NCBI RefSeq assembly: GCF_025399895.1
Contig: NZ_JAODUA010000001.1
Span: 682,001 to 746,000, forward strand
Direction of reading: 5' to 3'
Length of the DNA stretch: 64,000 nucleotides
DNA from: Streptomyces sp. ASQP_92
GTDB taxonomy: Bacteria > Actinomycetota > Actinomycetes > Streptomycetales > Streptomycetaceae
Position numbers and translations under genes: made by a program. Below the pieces are notes generated by a model. It was not told where the DNA came from and searched no databases. It worked only from the letters and a program-made list of their open reading frames with translations. Of this stretch, positions 48,904 through 56,578 are shown one piece after another (position 1 is the stretch's first letter; every line of letters begins with the position of its first letter).

Positions 48904-50210
48904 CTGACGTCCTTGGGTGCGGAGTTGGCGTGGAACTGGGTGGCGGTGCTCGATGCGGCATCGGGATCGAGGGGCAGGCGTGCCGCCACCCGGAAGCCGC
49001 CGTCCGGCAGCGGCCCGGTGTCCAGCGAGCCACCGGTCAACCGTACGCGTTCGCGCATGCCGACGAGCCCGTGCCCCGTCCCGGAGTCCTCCAGGGCAGA
49101 AGTGCGTCCCGTCGCGGGCCCGTTGACGACGACCACCGTCAGATGGCGTCCGTCGCAGGTGACGGAGATACGGGCCGTGGCGCCCGGCGCGTGCCGTACG
49201 ACATTGGCGAGCGCCTCCTGCACGATCCGGTACGCCGACAGGTCGACCGCCGGCGGCAGCGCGGGCAGGTCCGAGGTGAGCGAGAGCGCGGCCGGCTGCC
49301 CGGAGCGTACGGTCGCCTCGACCAGTTGCTGGAGCCGGTCCACGCCGGGCTGGGGTGTGCGCTCGCCCTCCTGTCCGCTGCCGTCGCTGCGCAGCACCGC
49401 GAGCAGCCGCCGCATCTCGCTCAGCGACTCCCGGGCACTCGACGCGATGGACTCGAACTCCCCGCGCGTCGCCTCGTCGAGCCCGGTCAGCCGGTACGGC
49501 GCCGAGTCGGCCTGCACGGTGATCACCGACATGTGGTGGGCCACCACGTCGTGCAGTTCGCGTGCGATCCGGGCGCGCTCCTCCAGGAGGGTGCGCCGGG
49601 CGCGCTCGGCCACGCTGATGGTCGCCTGCTCCGCCAGCGCCCGCTCGGCCTCCTCGCGTCGGCGCACCGCGCCGGTGACGGTCAGCATCACGCCCGTCAG
49701 GACGATCAGCAGGAGGTAGGTGCTGCTGGAGCCGGCCGGCGGGAACACCCCGAACGCGACACCGGCCGCGCCCGACACCAGCCACACCGTGACGAGCGTA
49801 CGAGTGGACTCGCGCAGCCCGAGGCAGGCCATCAGGACGAGGAAGCCGACGATCGCCGGGGGCGGCCACGGCCAGGAGCGGGAAGCGGTGTCGGCGCCGT
49901 ACAGCAAGGCCGCGCCCAGCACATCGGCGGCGAAAATGATCACCCATGCCTGGAGCGGCCGGGTGACCGCGAGCAGCAGTGGCACGGTCTGGGCCACCCC
50001 CAGCGCCCCGGCCCAGCCGCCGGCGAGGCGGTAGTCGTCGGCCAGCACGGTGATGGTGATCGGAAGCAGCGCCGCGACGAAGCCGCCGGCGACGACGTAA
50101 GGGGCCCACCGCTGCCGGCGCCGGGGCGCCTGCCAGAACAGGGGCCGGGTGGCGTCGGCGGGGGGCCGCAACAGGGCGAGCGCGCGGTCGGAGAGCGGTG
50201 AGATCTTCAT
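48900..50210 (-). CDS. Membrane sensor histidine kinase (HisKA_3 type)
   Basis: 436 residues from ATG 50210 (MKISPLSDRALALL). Five to six membrane segments occupy about 38-185. The HisKA_3 phosphoacceptor is in ERARIARELHDVVAHHMSVI (about 225). The HATPase_c domain is intact, with N-box QEALANVVRHA and G2 GHGLVGMRERVRLTGG. The reading frame stays open through a 48-bp repeat upstream, so an N-terminal Gly/Pro extension cannot be excluded, but no good RBS supports it. Pairs with the downstream response regulator through an overlapping stop/start. Confidence 0.92.
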   Translation of the reverse strand: MKISPLSDRALALLRPPADATRPLFWQAPRRRQRWAPYVVAGGFVAALLPITITVLADDYRLAGGWAGALGVAQTVPLLLAVTRPLQAWVIIFAADVLGAALLYGADTASRSWPWPPPAIVGFLVLMACLGLRESTRTLVTVWLVSGAAGVAFGVFPPAGSSSTYLLLIVLTGVMLTVTGAVRRREEAERALAEQATISVAERARRTLLEERARIARELHDVVAHHMSVITVQADSAPYRLTGLDEATRGEFESIASSARESLSEMRRLLAVLRSDGSGQEGERTPQPGVDRLQQLVEATVRSGQPAALSLTSDLPALPPAVDLSAYRIVQEALANVVRHAPGATARISVTCDGRHLTVVVVNGPATGRTSALEDSGTGHGLVGMRERVRLTGGSLDTGPLPDGGFRVAARLPLDPDAASSTATQFHANSAPKDVS

Positions 50211-50262
50211 GACCCGGCCAGCGTAGGCAGCGGTGACCCCACCACGCGTCATACCGGGGTGC

Positions 50263-50406
50263 CACCCGCACCCAGGACCGGGGTATCGGCCGGGCTCCGG
50301 GCCGGCGGCCCACCCGCACCCAGGACCGGGGTATCCGCCGCGTTCCGGACCGGCGGCCCACCCGCACCCAGGACCGGGGTATCGGCCGGGCCCCGGGCCG
50401 GCGGCC
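50263..50406. repeat. 48-bp tandem repeat, three copies, upstream of the kinase gene
   Basis: CACCCGCACCCAGGACCGGG recurs at 50263, 50311 and 50359. The 48-bp unit is a multiple of three and all six frames stay open through much of it. On the minus strand it would encode YPGPGCGWAAGPE-type repeats in frame with the kinase. Confidence 0.95.
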
Positions 50407-50463
50407 CAGCCCACCCCGGGCCGCCGGCCCGACCCACGCACCCCCGGGCGGGCCGGCCGCCCC

Positions 50464-51330
50464 CTAAAGCTCCGCGAGCAGCTCCGCCTTCTTCGCGCTG
50501 AACTCGTCGTCGGTCACCAGGCCCGCCTGGTGCAGGTCCCCGAGGTGGCGGATCCTTTCCGCGATGTCGGCGGGGTCGCGCCGCCCCGCCGCGACCGGCA
50601 CCGGCTGGTGCGGGATCGCCGGGCCCGCACCGCCCCGTACGGCCGCGAGGACCGCCGCCGCGAACGGCAGCGACTCGTGCACCGGGCCGTAGCCGAGGCC
50701 GAAGATCACGGCCGCCGGGTCGCGGTCGGCCTGCGCGGGGCCGCCGTCGCCCTCGCGGCGCAGCAGGCGCAGATGCCCGTCGAAGACCTCGGGGGAGCGC
50801 CAGTCGACGCCGCTGAGCGAGGCGACCGGGAACGTCTGGTCGCCCGCCTTCCACTTCTCCGAGGAGGCACCCGTCCAGAACCAGCGGAAGGTCACCTGAC
50901 GACCGTCGAACCCGGCCCTGCCGTCGTACGCCTTGAAGTGCAGCGGCGCCTCGGGCGCGGCCACCAGATGGCGGTCGGCGGGTTTCGCGGCGTACGGCGT
51001 CAGACAGGCGCGCAGTTCGTCCGCGTAGTACTCGGCGAGCGTCTCGCGTTCGGCGGGCAGCACCAGGCGATAGGGGTCGCAGGACTCCTTCAACTGGCCC
51101 GCCGCAGCATCCATCAGCGGATCGGCACCCGGTCTGGGCACCGCGTGCAGCACCACCGTGCCGCGCTTGCCCTGGGACAGCGACACCGACTCCAACGCCT
51201 CGTGGGGGATGCGTCGTTCACGCAGCGCCTGGTACAGCTTCGGCGCACGGATCCCCCGTTCGAAGCGGATGAGCACGGAGTCGGACTCGAACTCCCAGGT
51301 GGCATGAATTCCGGCCAGCACATCACCCAT
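50464..51330 (-). CDS. DUF4429 protein with C-terminal SHOCT motif
   Basis: 288 residues from ATG 51330 (MGDVLAGIHATWEFESDSVLIRFE); ATG 51339 would add MRR. The two repeated beta-rich modules fit DUF4429, whose pattern GIHATWEFESDSVLIRF is seen again in diverged form around FKAYDGRAGFDGRQVTFRW. The last 30 residues (ADIAERIRHLGDLHQAGLVT, ending EFSAKKAELLAEL) are a SHOCT motif, a short helix-turn that mediates oligomerisation in other proteins. Cytoplasmic. Common in Streptomyces; function unknown. Confidence 0.85.
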   Translation of the reverse strand: MGDVLAGIHATWEFESDSVLIRFERGIRAPKLYQALRERRIPHEALESVSLSQGKRGTVVLHAVPRPGADPLMDAAAGQLKESCDPYRLVLPAERETLAEYYADELRACLTPYAAKPADRHLVAAPEAPLHFKAYDGRAGFDGRQVTFRWFWTGASSEKWKAGDQTFPVASLSGVDWRSPEVFDGHLRLLRREGDGGPAQADRDPAAVIFGLGYGPVHESLPFAAAVLAAVRGGAGPAIPHQPVPVAAGRRDPADIAERIRHLGDLHQAGLVTDDEFSAKKAELLAEL

Positions 51331-51447
51331 GCGCCTCATCGTAGGCGGCGCACGCCCGCGCGTCCCCCCTCGGAGAAAACCCCGCCCCCACGCGGGTCTC
51401 CGGGCGATCACACGGCGTCTACGCGTGTCCGCTCGTCGGAGTGCCCG

Positions 51448-52659
51448 TCAGGCCGCCGACGCGGAGGAGATCCCGCTGCCGCAGTCGGCGTCATAGGCGG
51501 CGCAGCCGACCGTCCGGTACGCGCCAACTCCGATGGCGGCGAAGTTGGCGAGGCTCTGGGTGCCGGGCTCGAAATAGCCGGTGTGGCCGATGGCGCCGGC
51601 GGCCGAGAGAACCCGGGCGCCGAAGGCCGCCGAGACCGGGTCGGCGCCGTGGCCCAGACCCGCGACGTCCAGATACGGCACGTCCTGGATCCAGTCGTCC
51701 TTGTCGCGCATCGCCCAGACCTGGGCCTTGGTGGCCAACTGGGCGGCGTTACGCACCCGCATGCCGGGGCTCCCGGCCACCGCGATGTCGCTGACGCGGG
51801 ACGGCAGTTCATGCGTCGAGACCCCGCACACCACCGAGCCGTAGCTGTGGCAGAACAGCTCGACCGAGGAGTTTCCGGGCAGCGCCCGCACCATCGCCGC
51901 GAGCCGCACCGCGCCTTCCTCGGCCAGCCTGCCGATCGCCGCGTCCATGCCGAGACCGGCCGGCGCCGTGTAGTCGGCCCAGGCGATCACGGCGGTCCGC
52001 ACGTCCGGCGCCGCCGCGTGCTCGGCCTCGTACAGCGACTCGGCCATGCCGACCGGGGCGGTGTTCCTGCGGTTGGTCTTCTCGAAGGTGAGGACGTTGG
52101 TGTCGACGCCGGGGACGATCACCGAGACCCGCTGCGCGCGGTCCAGGTCGCCGAAGACCTCCGCGACCCGGCCGGTGTCGGAGGGGTCGAAGGCGAGGAT
52201 CTGGCGGCCGTCGTCGAGCAGCGACTCGAACCGGTGCATCCGGCGGCTCGCCTCCTGGCGGCCGTCGGCGGAGAGCCGGGGGTCGACCATGCGTTTCTGC
52301 TCGACGGCGCGTGCGTCGGCGAGCGCGGCCCGGTTGGCCCGGTAGCGCAGCGGCACGGGGGCGCCGTCGAGGTTGCCCACGACCAGCGGGTACCGGTCGG
52401 CGAGCCGGTCGCGCTCGGCGGCGGTGACCGAGCCGAAGAACCGGGCCAGCTCCGGGGCGCCGGCGTCCGGCTTCGGCAGCTTGTGGCCGTCCAGGGTGTC
52501 GCGCGCCCAGGCGGCGAGGGCCTTGGAACGCGGCTCGAAGTCGCCGGAGTGGCCGCGGATCGCCGTCCAGCCGGAGGTCGCGAGCATGACGAACACGACG
52601 GCGAGCGCGAGCAGCGCGCGCCAGGCGTTCAAGGTGGGGGAGGAGTCGAAGGAAGTCAC
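51448..52659 (-). CDS. DUF1023 alpha/beta hydrolase, exported (second copy)
   Basis: 403 residues from GTG 52659 (VTSFDSSPTLNAWRALL). TACTGT ends 9 bases upstream and would be a -10 for a leaderless message. An N-terminal membrane segment (LALAVVFVMLATSGW) anchors or exports it. Hydrolase core: VSVIVPGVDTNVLTF, nucleophile elbow ELFCHSYGSVVCGV, and GHTGYFEPGTQSL. It has an extra C-terminal tail ending in CAAYDADCGSG, with two Cys absent from the paralogue at 46.5-47.6 kb. Likely an exported esterase. Confidence 0.87.
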   Translation of the reverse strand: MTSFDSSPTLNAWRALLALAVVFVMLATSGWTAIRGHSGDFEPRSKALAAWARDTLDGHKLPKPDAGAPELARFFGSVTAAERDRLADRYPLVVGNLDGAPVPLRYRANRAALADARAVEQKRMVDPRLSADGRQEASRRMHRFESLLDDGRQILAFDPSDTGRVAEVFGDLDRAQRVSVIVPGVDTNVLTFEKTNRRNTAPVGMAESLYEAEHAAAPDVRTAVIAWADYTAPAGLGMDAAIGRLAEEGAVRLAAMVRALPGNSSVELFCHSYGSVVCGVSTHELPSRVSDIAVAGSPGMRVRNAAQLATKAQVWAMRDKDDWIQDVPYLDVAGLGHGADPVSAAFGARVLSAAGAIGHTGYFEPGTQSLANFAAIGVGAYRTVGCAAYDADCGSGISSASAA

Positions 52660-52842
52660 TGCTGAACACAGTAGGAGACCCCGGAGGTCCACTGGGCTGA
52701 CAGTGACTCAGATCACGTTTAGACGGGGAGTGGTCTCACCAAGAGCGCGCGCGGGCGCACGCTCCGTACGAGTCTCGGCGCGGCGGGAGCCGGTGCGGGC
52801 AGGCCCGCGGCGGCCCGGGGCGCGGCTCGGGCCCGAGGCGAA

Positions 52843-53496
52843 TCAGCCGCGCCAGTCGTCGGCCAGGGCGGGGCCCAGGTGGTCGAGGTAGTCGGCGGTC
52901 AGCTCGCGGATCGCCGCCACGCTGGGATCCTCGCCCTGGCCCCAGAGTCCGCCGGCCACCCGCATCACTCCGGTGAAGGCCGCCACGGCCACCCGGGGCC
53001 GCGGGTCGGCGTCGATGTCGAGGCCCTCGCGTTCGGCGATGAGCCGGGCGACCCGCTCCTCCACCTCCGCCGAGCGGCGCAGATGGACCGCGAGCAGCGC
53101 CGGGGTCGACTCGATCACCTGGTACGTCCGCATGTAGAGGCCGACTGGCACCACGGGGGACAGGAGCTCCTCCAGGGTGTCCCAGGCCGAGAGCGCCGCC
53201 CGGCGCATGGCGGTGAACGGGCCCTCGGCGGGCGGCCGTTCGCGCAGCGCGTCGACGAAGTGGGACTCCACCGTGGACTGGGCCGCGAAGACCACCGCCT
53301 CCTTGTTGGCGAAGTAGCGGAAGAAGGTGCGCTGCGAGACATCGACGGCGTCCGCGATCTCGTCGATGGTCGTCTGCTCGTATCCGTTGGTGGTGAAGAG
53401 CTCCAGAGCCACCCGCAGCAGCGCGTCGCGGGTGCGCTGCTTCTTCAGCTCGCGCAGGCCCCTCACGGGTGCCATCGGTCGCTGCTCCACCGTCAC
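52843..53496 (-). CDS. TetR-family regulator of the adjacent MFS gene
   Basis: 217 residues from GTG 53496, supported by AGAGGA 6 bases upstream. The helix-turn-helix NGYEQTTIDEIADAVDVSQRTFFRYFANKEAVVF is typical of TetR repressors. Divergent from the 14-TM drug exporter gene with an inverted repeat (TGTCAG-TCG-CTGACA) in the gap, so it very probably represses the exporter until an exported drug binds. Confidence 0.9.
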   Translation of the reverse strand: MTVEQRPMAPVRGLRELKKQRTRDALLRVALELFTTNGYEQTTIDEIADAVDVSQRTFFRYFANKEAVVFAAQSTVESHFVDALRERPPAEGPFTAMRRAALSAWDTLEELLSPVVPVGLYMRTYQVIESTPALLAVHLRRSAEVEERVARLIAEREGLDIDADPRPRVAVAAFTGVMRVAGGLWGQGEDPSVAAIRELTADYLDHLGPALADDWRG

Positions 53497-53582
53497 GTGT
53501 GGTCCTCTTTCGGTCAATTTGGCGTGTTCAGTCTAACTGTGAGCCACCTGACAGCTGCCGACTTGTTAAATGGTTTGTCAAC

Positions 53583-53597
53583 TGTCAGTCGCTGACA
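53583..53597. promoter_or_regulatory. Candidate TetR operator upstream of MFS gene
   Basis: Perfect inverted repeat TGTCAG-TCG-CTGACA ending 15 bp before the MFS ATG. CTGACAG at 53550-53556 and TGTCA at 53577-53581 repeat the half-site, so there may be a second operator. Confidence 0.6.
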
Positions 53598-53611
53598 CTA
53601 GCCTCGATCGC

Positions 53612-55210
53612 ATGACTAGTCAGACCACCGTCGAAAAGGCGCCACGGGACGAGATACCGGCGCCGGCCAAGGGGCTGCGGGGCCACCCCTGGCTGACGCT
53701 CTTCGCCGTGGCCATCGGCGTGATGATGGTCGCGCTCGACGGCACCATCGTGGCGATCGCGAACCCCGCCATCCAGAAGGACCTCGGAGCCTCGCTCCAG
53801 GACGTCCAGTGGATCACCAACGGCTACATGCTGGCCCTGGCCGTCTCCCTGATCACCGCGGGCAAGCTCGGTGACCGCTTCGGTCACCGCCAGACGTTCC
53901 TCATCGGCGTCGTCGGCTTCGGCGCCGCCTCCGGTGCGATCGGGCTCTCCCACAGCGTCACCTTCGTCATCGCCTTCCGCGTGCTCCAGGGTCTGTTCGG
54001 CGCGCTCCTGATGCCGGCCGCGCTCGGCCTGCTGCGCGCCACCTTCCCCGCCGAGAAGCTCAACATGGCGATCGGCATCTGGGGCATGGTCATCGGCGCC
54101 TCCACCGCGGGCGGCCCGATCCTCGGCGGTGTGCTCGTCGAGCACGTGAGCTGGCAGTCCGTCTTCTTCATCAACGTGCCGGTCGGCGCGATCGCCCTGG
54201 CCCTCGGCCTGCTGATCCTGCGCGACCACCGCGCGGAGAACGCCCCGCGCTCCTTCGACATCCTCGGCATCGTGCTGCTGTCGGTCGCGATGTTCTGCAT
54301 GATCTGGGCGCTCATCAAGGGCTCGGAGTACGGCTGGGCCAGCGAGAAGACGCTTGCGTTCATCGCGGTCGCGGTGATCAGCTTCGTCCTCTTCGCCGTG
54401 TGGGAGACCCGTGTCAGGGAGCCGCTGATCCCGCTCGGCCTGTTCCGCTCCGTGCCGCTGTCGGCGGGCACGATCCTGATGATCCTGATGGCGTTCGCCT
54501 TCATGGGCGGCCTCTTCTTCGTCACCTTCTACCTCCAGAACGTGCACGGCATGTCGGCCGTCGACAGCGGGCTCCACCTGCTGCCGCTCACCGGCATGAT
54601 GATCGTCGCCTCGCCCGTCGCGGGCATCCTGATCACCAAGCTCGGCCCGCGCATCCCGCTCGTCGGCGGCATGGTCTGCACCGCCGTCGCCATGTTCGGG
54701 ATGTCCCGCCTGACCATCGACACCGGCACCCTCACCATGTCGATCTGGTTCGCGCTGCTCGGCATGGGCCTGGCCCCGGTCATGGTCGGCGCCACCGAGG
54801 TCATCGTGGGCAACGCGCCCCTGGAGCTGTCCGGTGTCGCGGGCGGCCTCCAGCAGGCCGGTATGCAGGTGGGCGGCTCGCTCGGCACCGCGGTCCTCGG
54901 TGCCGTGATGTCCTCGCAGGTCACTTCCAAGCTCCCGGACAACTGGGCCGCCGCCAAGCTGCCGCCGCTGACTCCGGAGCAGTCCTCGGGCCTGTCCAAG
55001 GCGGTCGAGGTCGGCATGGGCCCGGTCCAGCCGAGCACCCCGCCGGAGGTCGCCGCCAAGATCGCGGGCGTCGCGCACGACACGTTCGTGTCGGGCATGA
55101 GCACCGCGTTCACCGTCGCCGGGATCGTCGCGGTCCTGGCCGCCGCGGTCGCGATGCTCACCAAGCGCGGTGTGAACGCCGAAGCGGGCGCAGGAGCGGG
55201 CCACATCTGA
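53612..55210 (+). CDS. DHA2-family 14-TM drug exporter (EmrB/QacA type)
   Basis: 532 residues from ATG 53612 (MTSQTTVEKAPRDE). Fourteen hydrophobic segments. Signature motifs are LDGTIVAIANPAIQKDL in TM1 (DHA2 motif D1), GKLGDRFGHRQTF (motif A) and GPILGGVLVEHVSWQSVFFINVPVG (motif C and motif D region). Proton-driven efflux of hydrophobic or cationic drugs is the usual role. The divergent TetR gene with a dyad near the start implies inducible export. It ends before a strong terminator. Confidence 0.93.
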   Translation: MTSQTTVEKAPRDEIPAPAKGLRGHPWLTLFAVAIGVMMVALDGTIVAIANPAIQKDLGASLQDVQWITNGYMLALAVSLITAGKLGDRFGHRQTFLIGVVGFGAASGAIGLSHSVTFVIAFRVLQGLFGALLMPAALGLLRATFPAEKLNMAIGIWGMVIGASTAGGPILGGVLVEHVSWQSVFFINVPVGAIALALGLLILRDHRAENAPRSFDILGIVLLSVAMFCMIWALIKGSEYGWASEKTLAFIAVAVISFVLFAVWETRVREPLIPLGLFRSVPLSAGTILMILMAFAFMGGLFFVTFYLQNVHGMSAVDSGLHLLPLTGMMIVASPVAGILITKLGPRIPLVGGMVCTAVAMFGMSRLTIDTGTLTMSIWFALLGMGLAPVMVGATEVIVGNAPLELSGVAGGLQQAGMQVGGSLGTAVLGAVMSSQVTSKLPDNWAAAKLPPLTPEQSSGLSKAVEVGMGPVQPSTPPEVAAKIAGVAHDTFVSGMSTAFTVAGIVAVLAAAVAMLTKRGVNAEAGAGAGHI

Positions 55211-55241
55211 TCCCGCCCCGCCCCCGTCAACTCCGTTGCAC

Positions 55242-55276
55242 GAAAGCCCCGCCGGGCGTGATCCGGCGGGGCTTTC
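55242..55276 (+). terminator. Terminator of the MFS gene
   Basis: Perfect 14-bp stem GAAAGCCCCGCCGG (55242-55255) with 55263-55276, 7-nt loop, CTTTC 3' end. Confidence 0.88.
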
Positions 55277-55383
55277 ACCTATTCGGATGGTTGCGCACGT
55301 ATGCCCGCGCATGCCGGAACCGGTCCAGGGTGCCGAGCGTTCTCCGAGTCCAACTGATCGAATCGACACGGGGGTTGACTCAT

Positions 55384-55752
55384 ATGCGTACGACCACGAC
55401 CACGGCGGCCCTGCTCGCCGCGACCGCCTTCCTGATGCCCACCACCGCCCAGGCCGCCGCGTCCCCACGCCTGGGGGACTGCGCGCCGGGCGAGCTCTGC
55501 CTCTGGGCCAAGGGGGCCTTCAAGGGCCCGCGCCAGGTGTACGACCTGACGCGGATCGACATCGAGAGCTGCACCCCGCTGCCCCCGGGCACCGACATCC
55601 AGTCCCTCGCCAACCGCACGGGCCGGCCCGTGACCGGCTACCAGTCCGCCGAGTGCGCGGAGACCGCCGAGTTCGACACGTATCCGGGCAGCGGGACCTG
55701 GGTGCCCCAAGTTCCTTATCGAATGAGGGCGTTCAAGGTGTGGGAGAGCTGA
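55384..55752 (+). CDS. Peptidase inhibitor I36-like secreted protein
   Basis: 122 residues from ATG 55384, with a GGGGG run about 10 bases upstream. Cleavable signal peptide (TTTTAALLAATAFLMPTTAQA-A). The mature part starts near DCAPGELCLWAKGAFKG and matches the beta/gamma-crystallin-like I36 family, which includes the Streptomyces metalloproteinase inhibitor SMPI. Four Cys (two pairs) are consistent with disulfides. Inhibition of a protease is inferred only from the family. Confidence 0.8.
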   Translation: MRTTTTTAALLAATAFLMPTTAQAAASPRLGDCAPGELCLWAKGAFKGPRQVYDLTRIDIESCTPLPPGTDIQSLANRTGRPVTGYQSAECAETAEFDTYPGSGTWVPQVPYRMRAFKVWES

Positions 55753-55804
55753 GACGTGGTACCCGAATTCCTGAGGCCGAGCCGACCAACCTCAGGGAGT
55801 GATG

Positions 55805-56116
55805 ATGGCGGGCTTCGGACACAGTACGCGTACACGCAGGACCCCCCGGTCACGGAACCGCATGGGGCCCCGGACCGGGCCGGACCGCGCGACGCTGGGC
55901 ATCATCGGACTGGTCTGCGCGATCGCGGGATTCTTCGTCCTCGGGATCGTGCTCGGACCGGTGGCGATCATCTGCGGCTGGCTGGCCATGGGACGCCGCT
56001 GGAACGGCTCCCCGCCCGTGCCGGCCCTGGTGGCCCTGATCCTCGGTGCCATCGACACCCTGCTGGCCATCGTCTGGCTGATAGGCACAGCAACCCTGGG
56101 CAACGGCATGTTCTGA
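55805..56116 (+). CDS. DUF4190-like small membrane protein
   Basis: 103 residues from ATG 55805 (GGGAG 5 bases upstream); ATG 55802 and GTG 55799 are in frame. A basic Arg-rich N-tail precedes two membrane helices separated by a short Arg/Trp turn: LGIIGLVCAIAGFFVLGIVL, GPVAIICGWLAMGRRW, then VALILGAIDTLLAIVWLIG. This is the DUF4190 layout, common in Streptomyces; function unknown. Confidence 0.75.
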   Translation: MAGFGHSTRTRRTPRSRNRMGPRTGPDRATLGIIGLVCAIAGFFVLGIVLGPVAIICGWLAMGRRWNGSPPVPALVALILGAIDTLLAIVWLIGTATLGNGMF

Positions 56117-56132
56117 CGCCCCCATAAAGAAC

Positions 56133-56167
56133 AAGGGTGGCGACTCCTCCAAGGAGCCGCCACCCTT
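56133..56167 (+). terminator. Terminator after the DUF4190 gene
   Basis: AAGGGTGGCG... pairs with ...CGCCACCCTT (56133-56167, about 15 bp with one internal mismatch). Confidence 0.75.
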
Positions 56168-56175
56168 CCTTTGCC

Positions 56176-56475
56176 CCCGCGCCCCAAAGGGGCGCGAGGA
56201 ACTGCGCGAGAACCACGCACAACCCGCACCCGCAAGGGGGTTGAGGGGCAAGGGGGCCAGGGGCGCGAGGAACTGCGCGAGAAGCGACCACGACCCGCAC
56301 CCGAAAGGGGGTTGAGGGGCGCGGGGAACTGCGCGAGAACCACGCACGGCCCGCACCCGACAGGGGATTGAGGGGCGCGGGGAACTGCGCGAGAACCACG
56401 CACGGCCCGCACCTGCAAGGGGGTTGAGGGGCAAGGGAGTTGAGGGGCGCGGGGAACTGCGCAAAAAGCGACCAC
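56176..56475. repeat. Dispersed-repeat cluster A3, inverted orientation, five units
   Basis: GGAACTGCGC (the complement of element A) recurs at about 56198, 56269, 56325, 56381 and 56452, spaced 56-71 bp. GGGGTTGAGGGGC linkers separate units. It lies between a terminator and the aceE stop. 56476-56578 contains no gene. Confidence 0.92.
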
Positions 56476-56578
56476 ACCCCGCACCCGACACCCCACCCGC
56501 GGAAGCGAGGGGGCCCGGGGGCCCGGGGAAAAACCCCGCAGCACCCACGCCACCCCGCACCCACCAGCCTCGCAGAGC

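Noticed and set aside
54400..55752. A 450-codon plus-strand frame across the MFS 3' end and the I36 gene
   Set aside because: The first 320 codons are an out-of-frame reading of the MFS gene; only the last 122 residues, from ATG 55384 with signal peptide, are supported.
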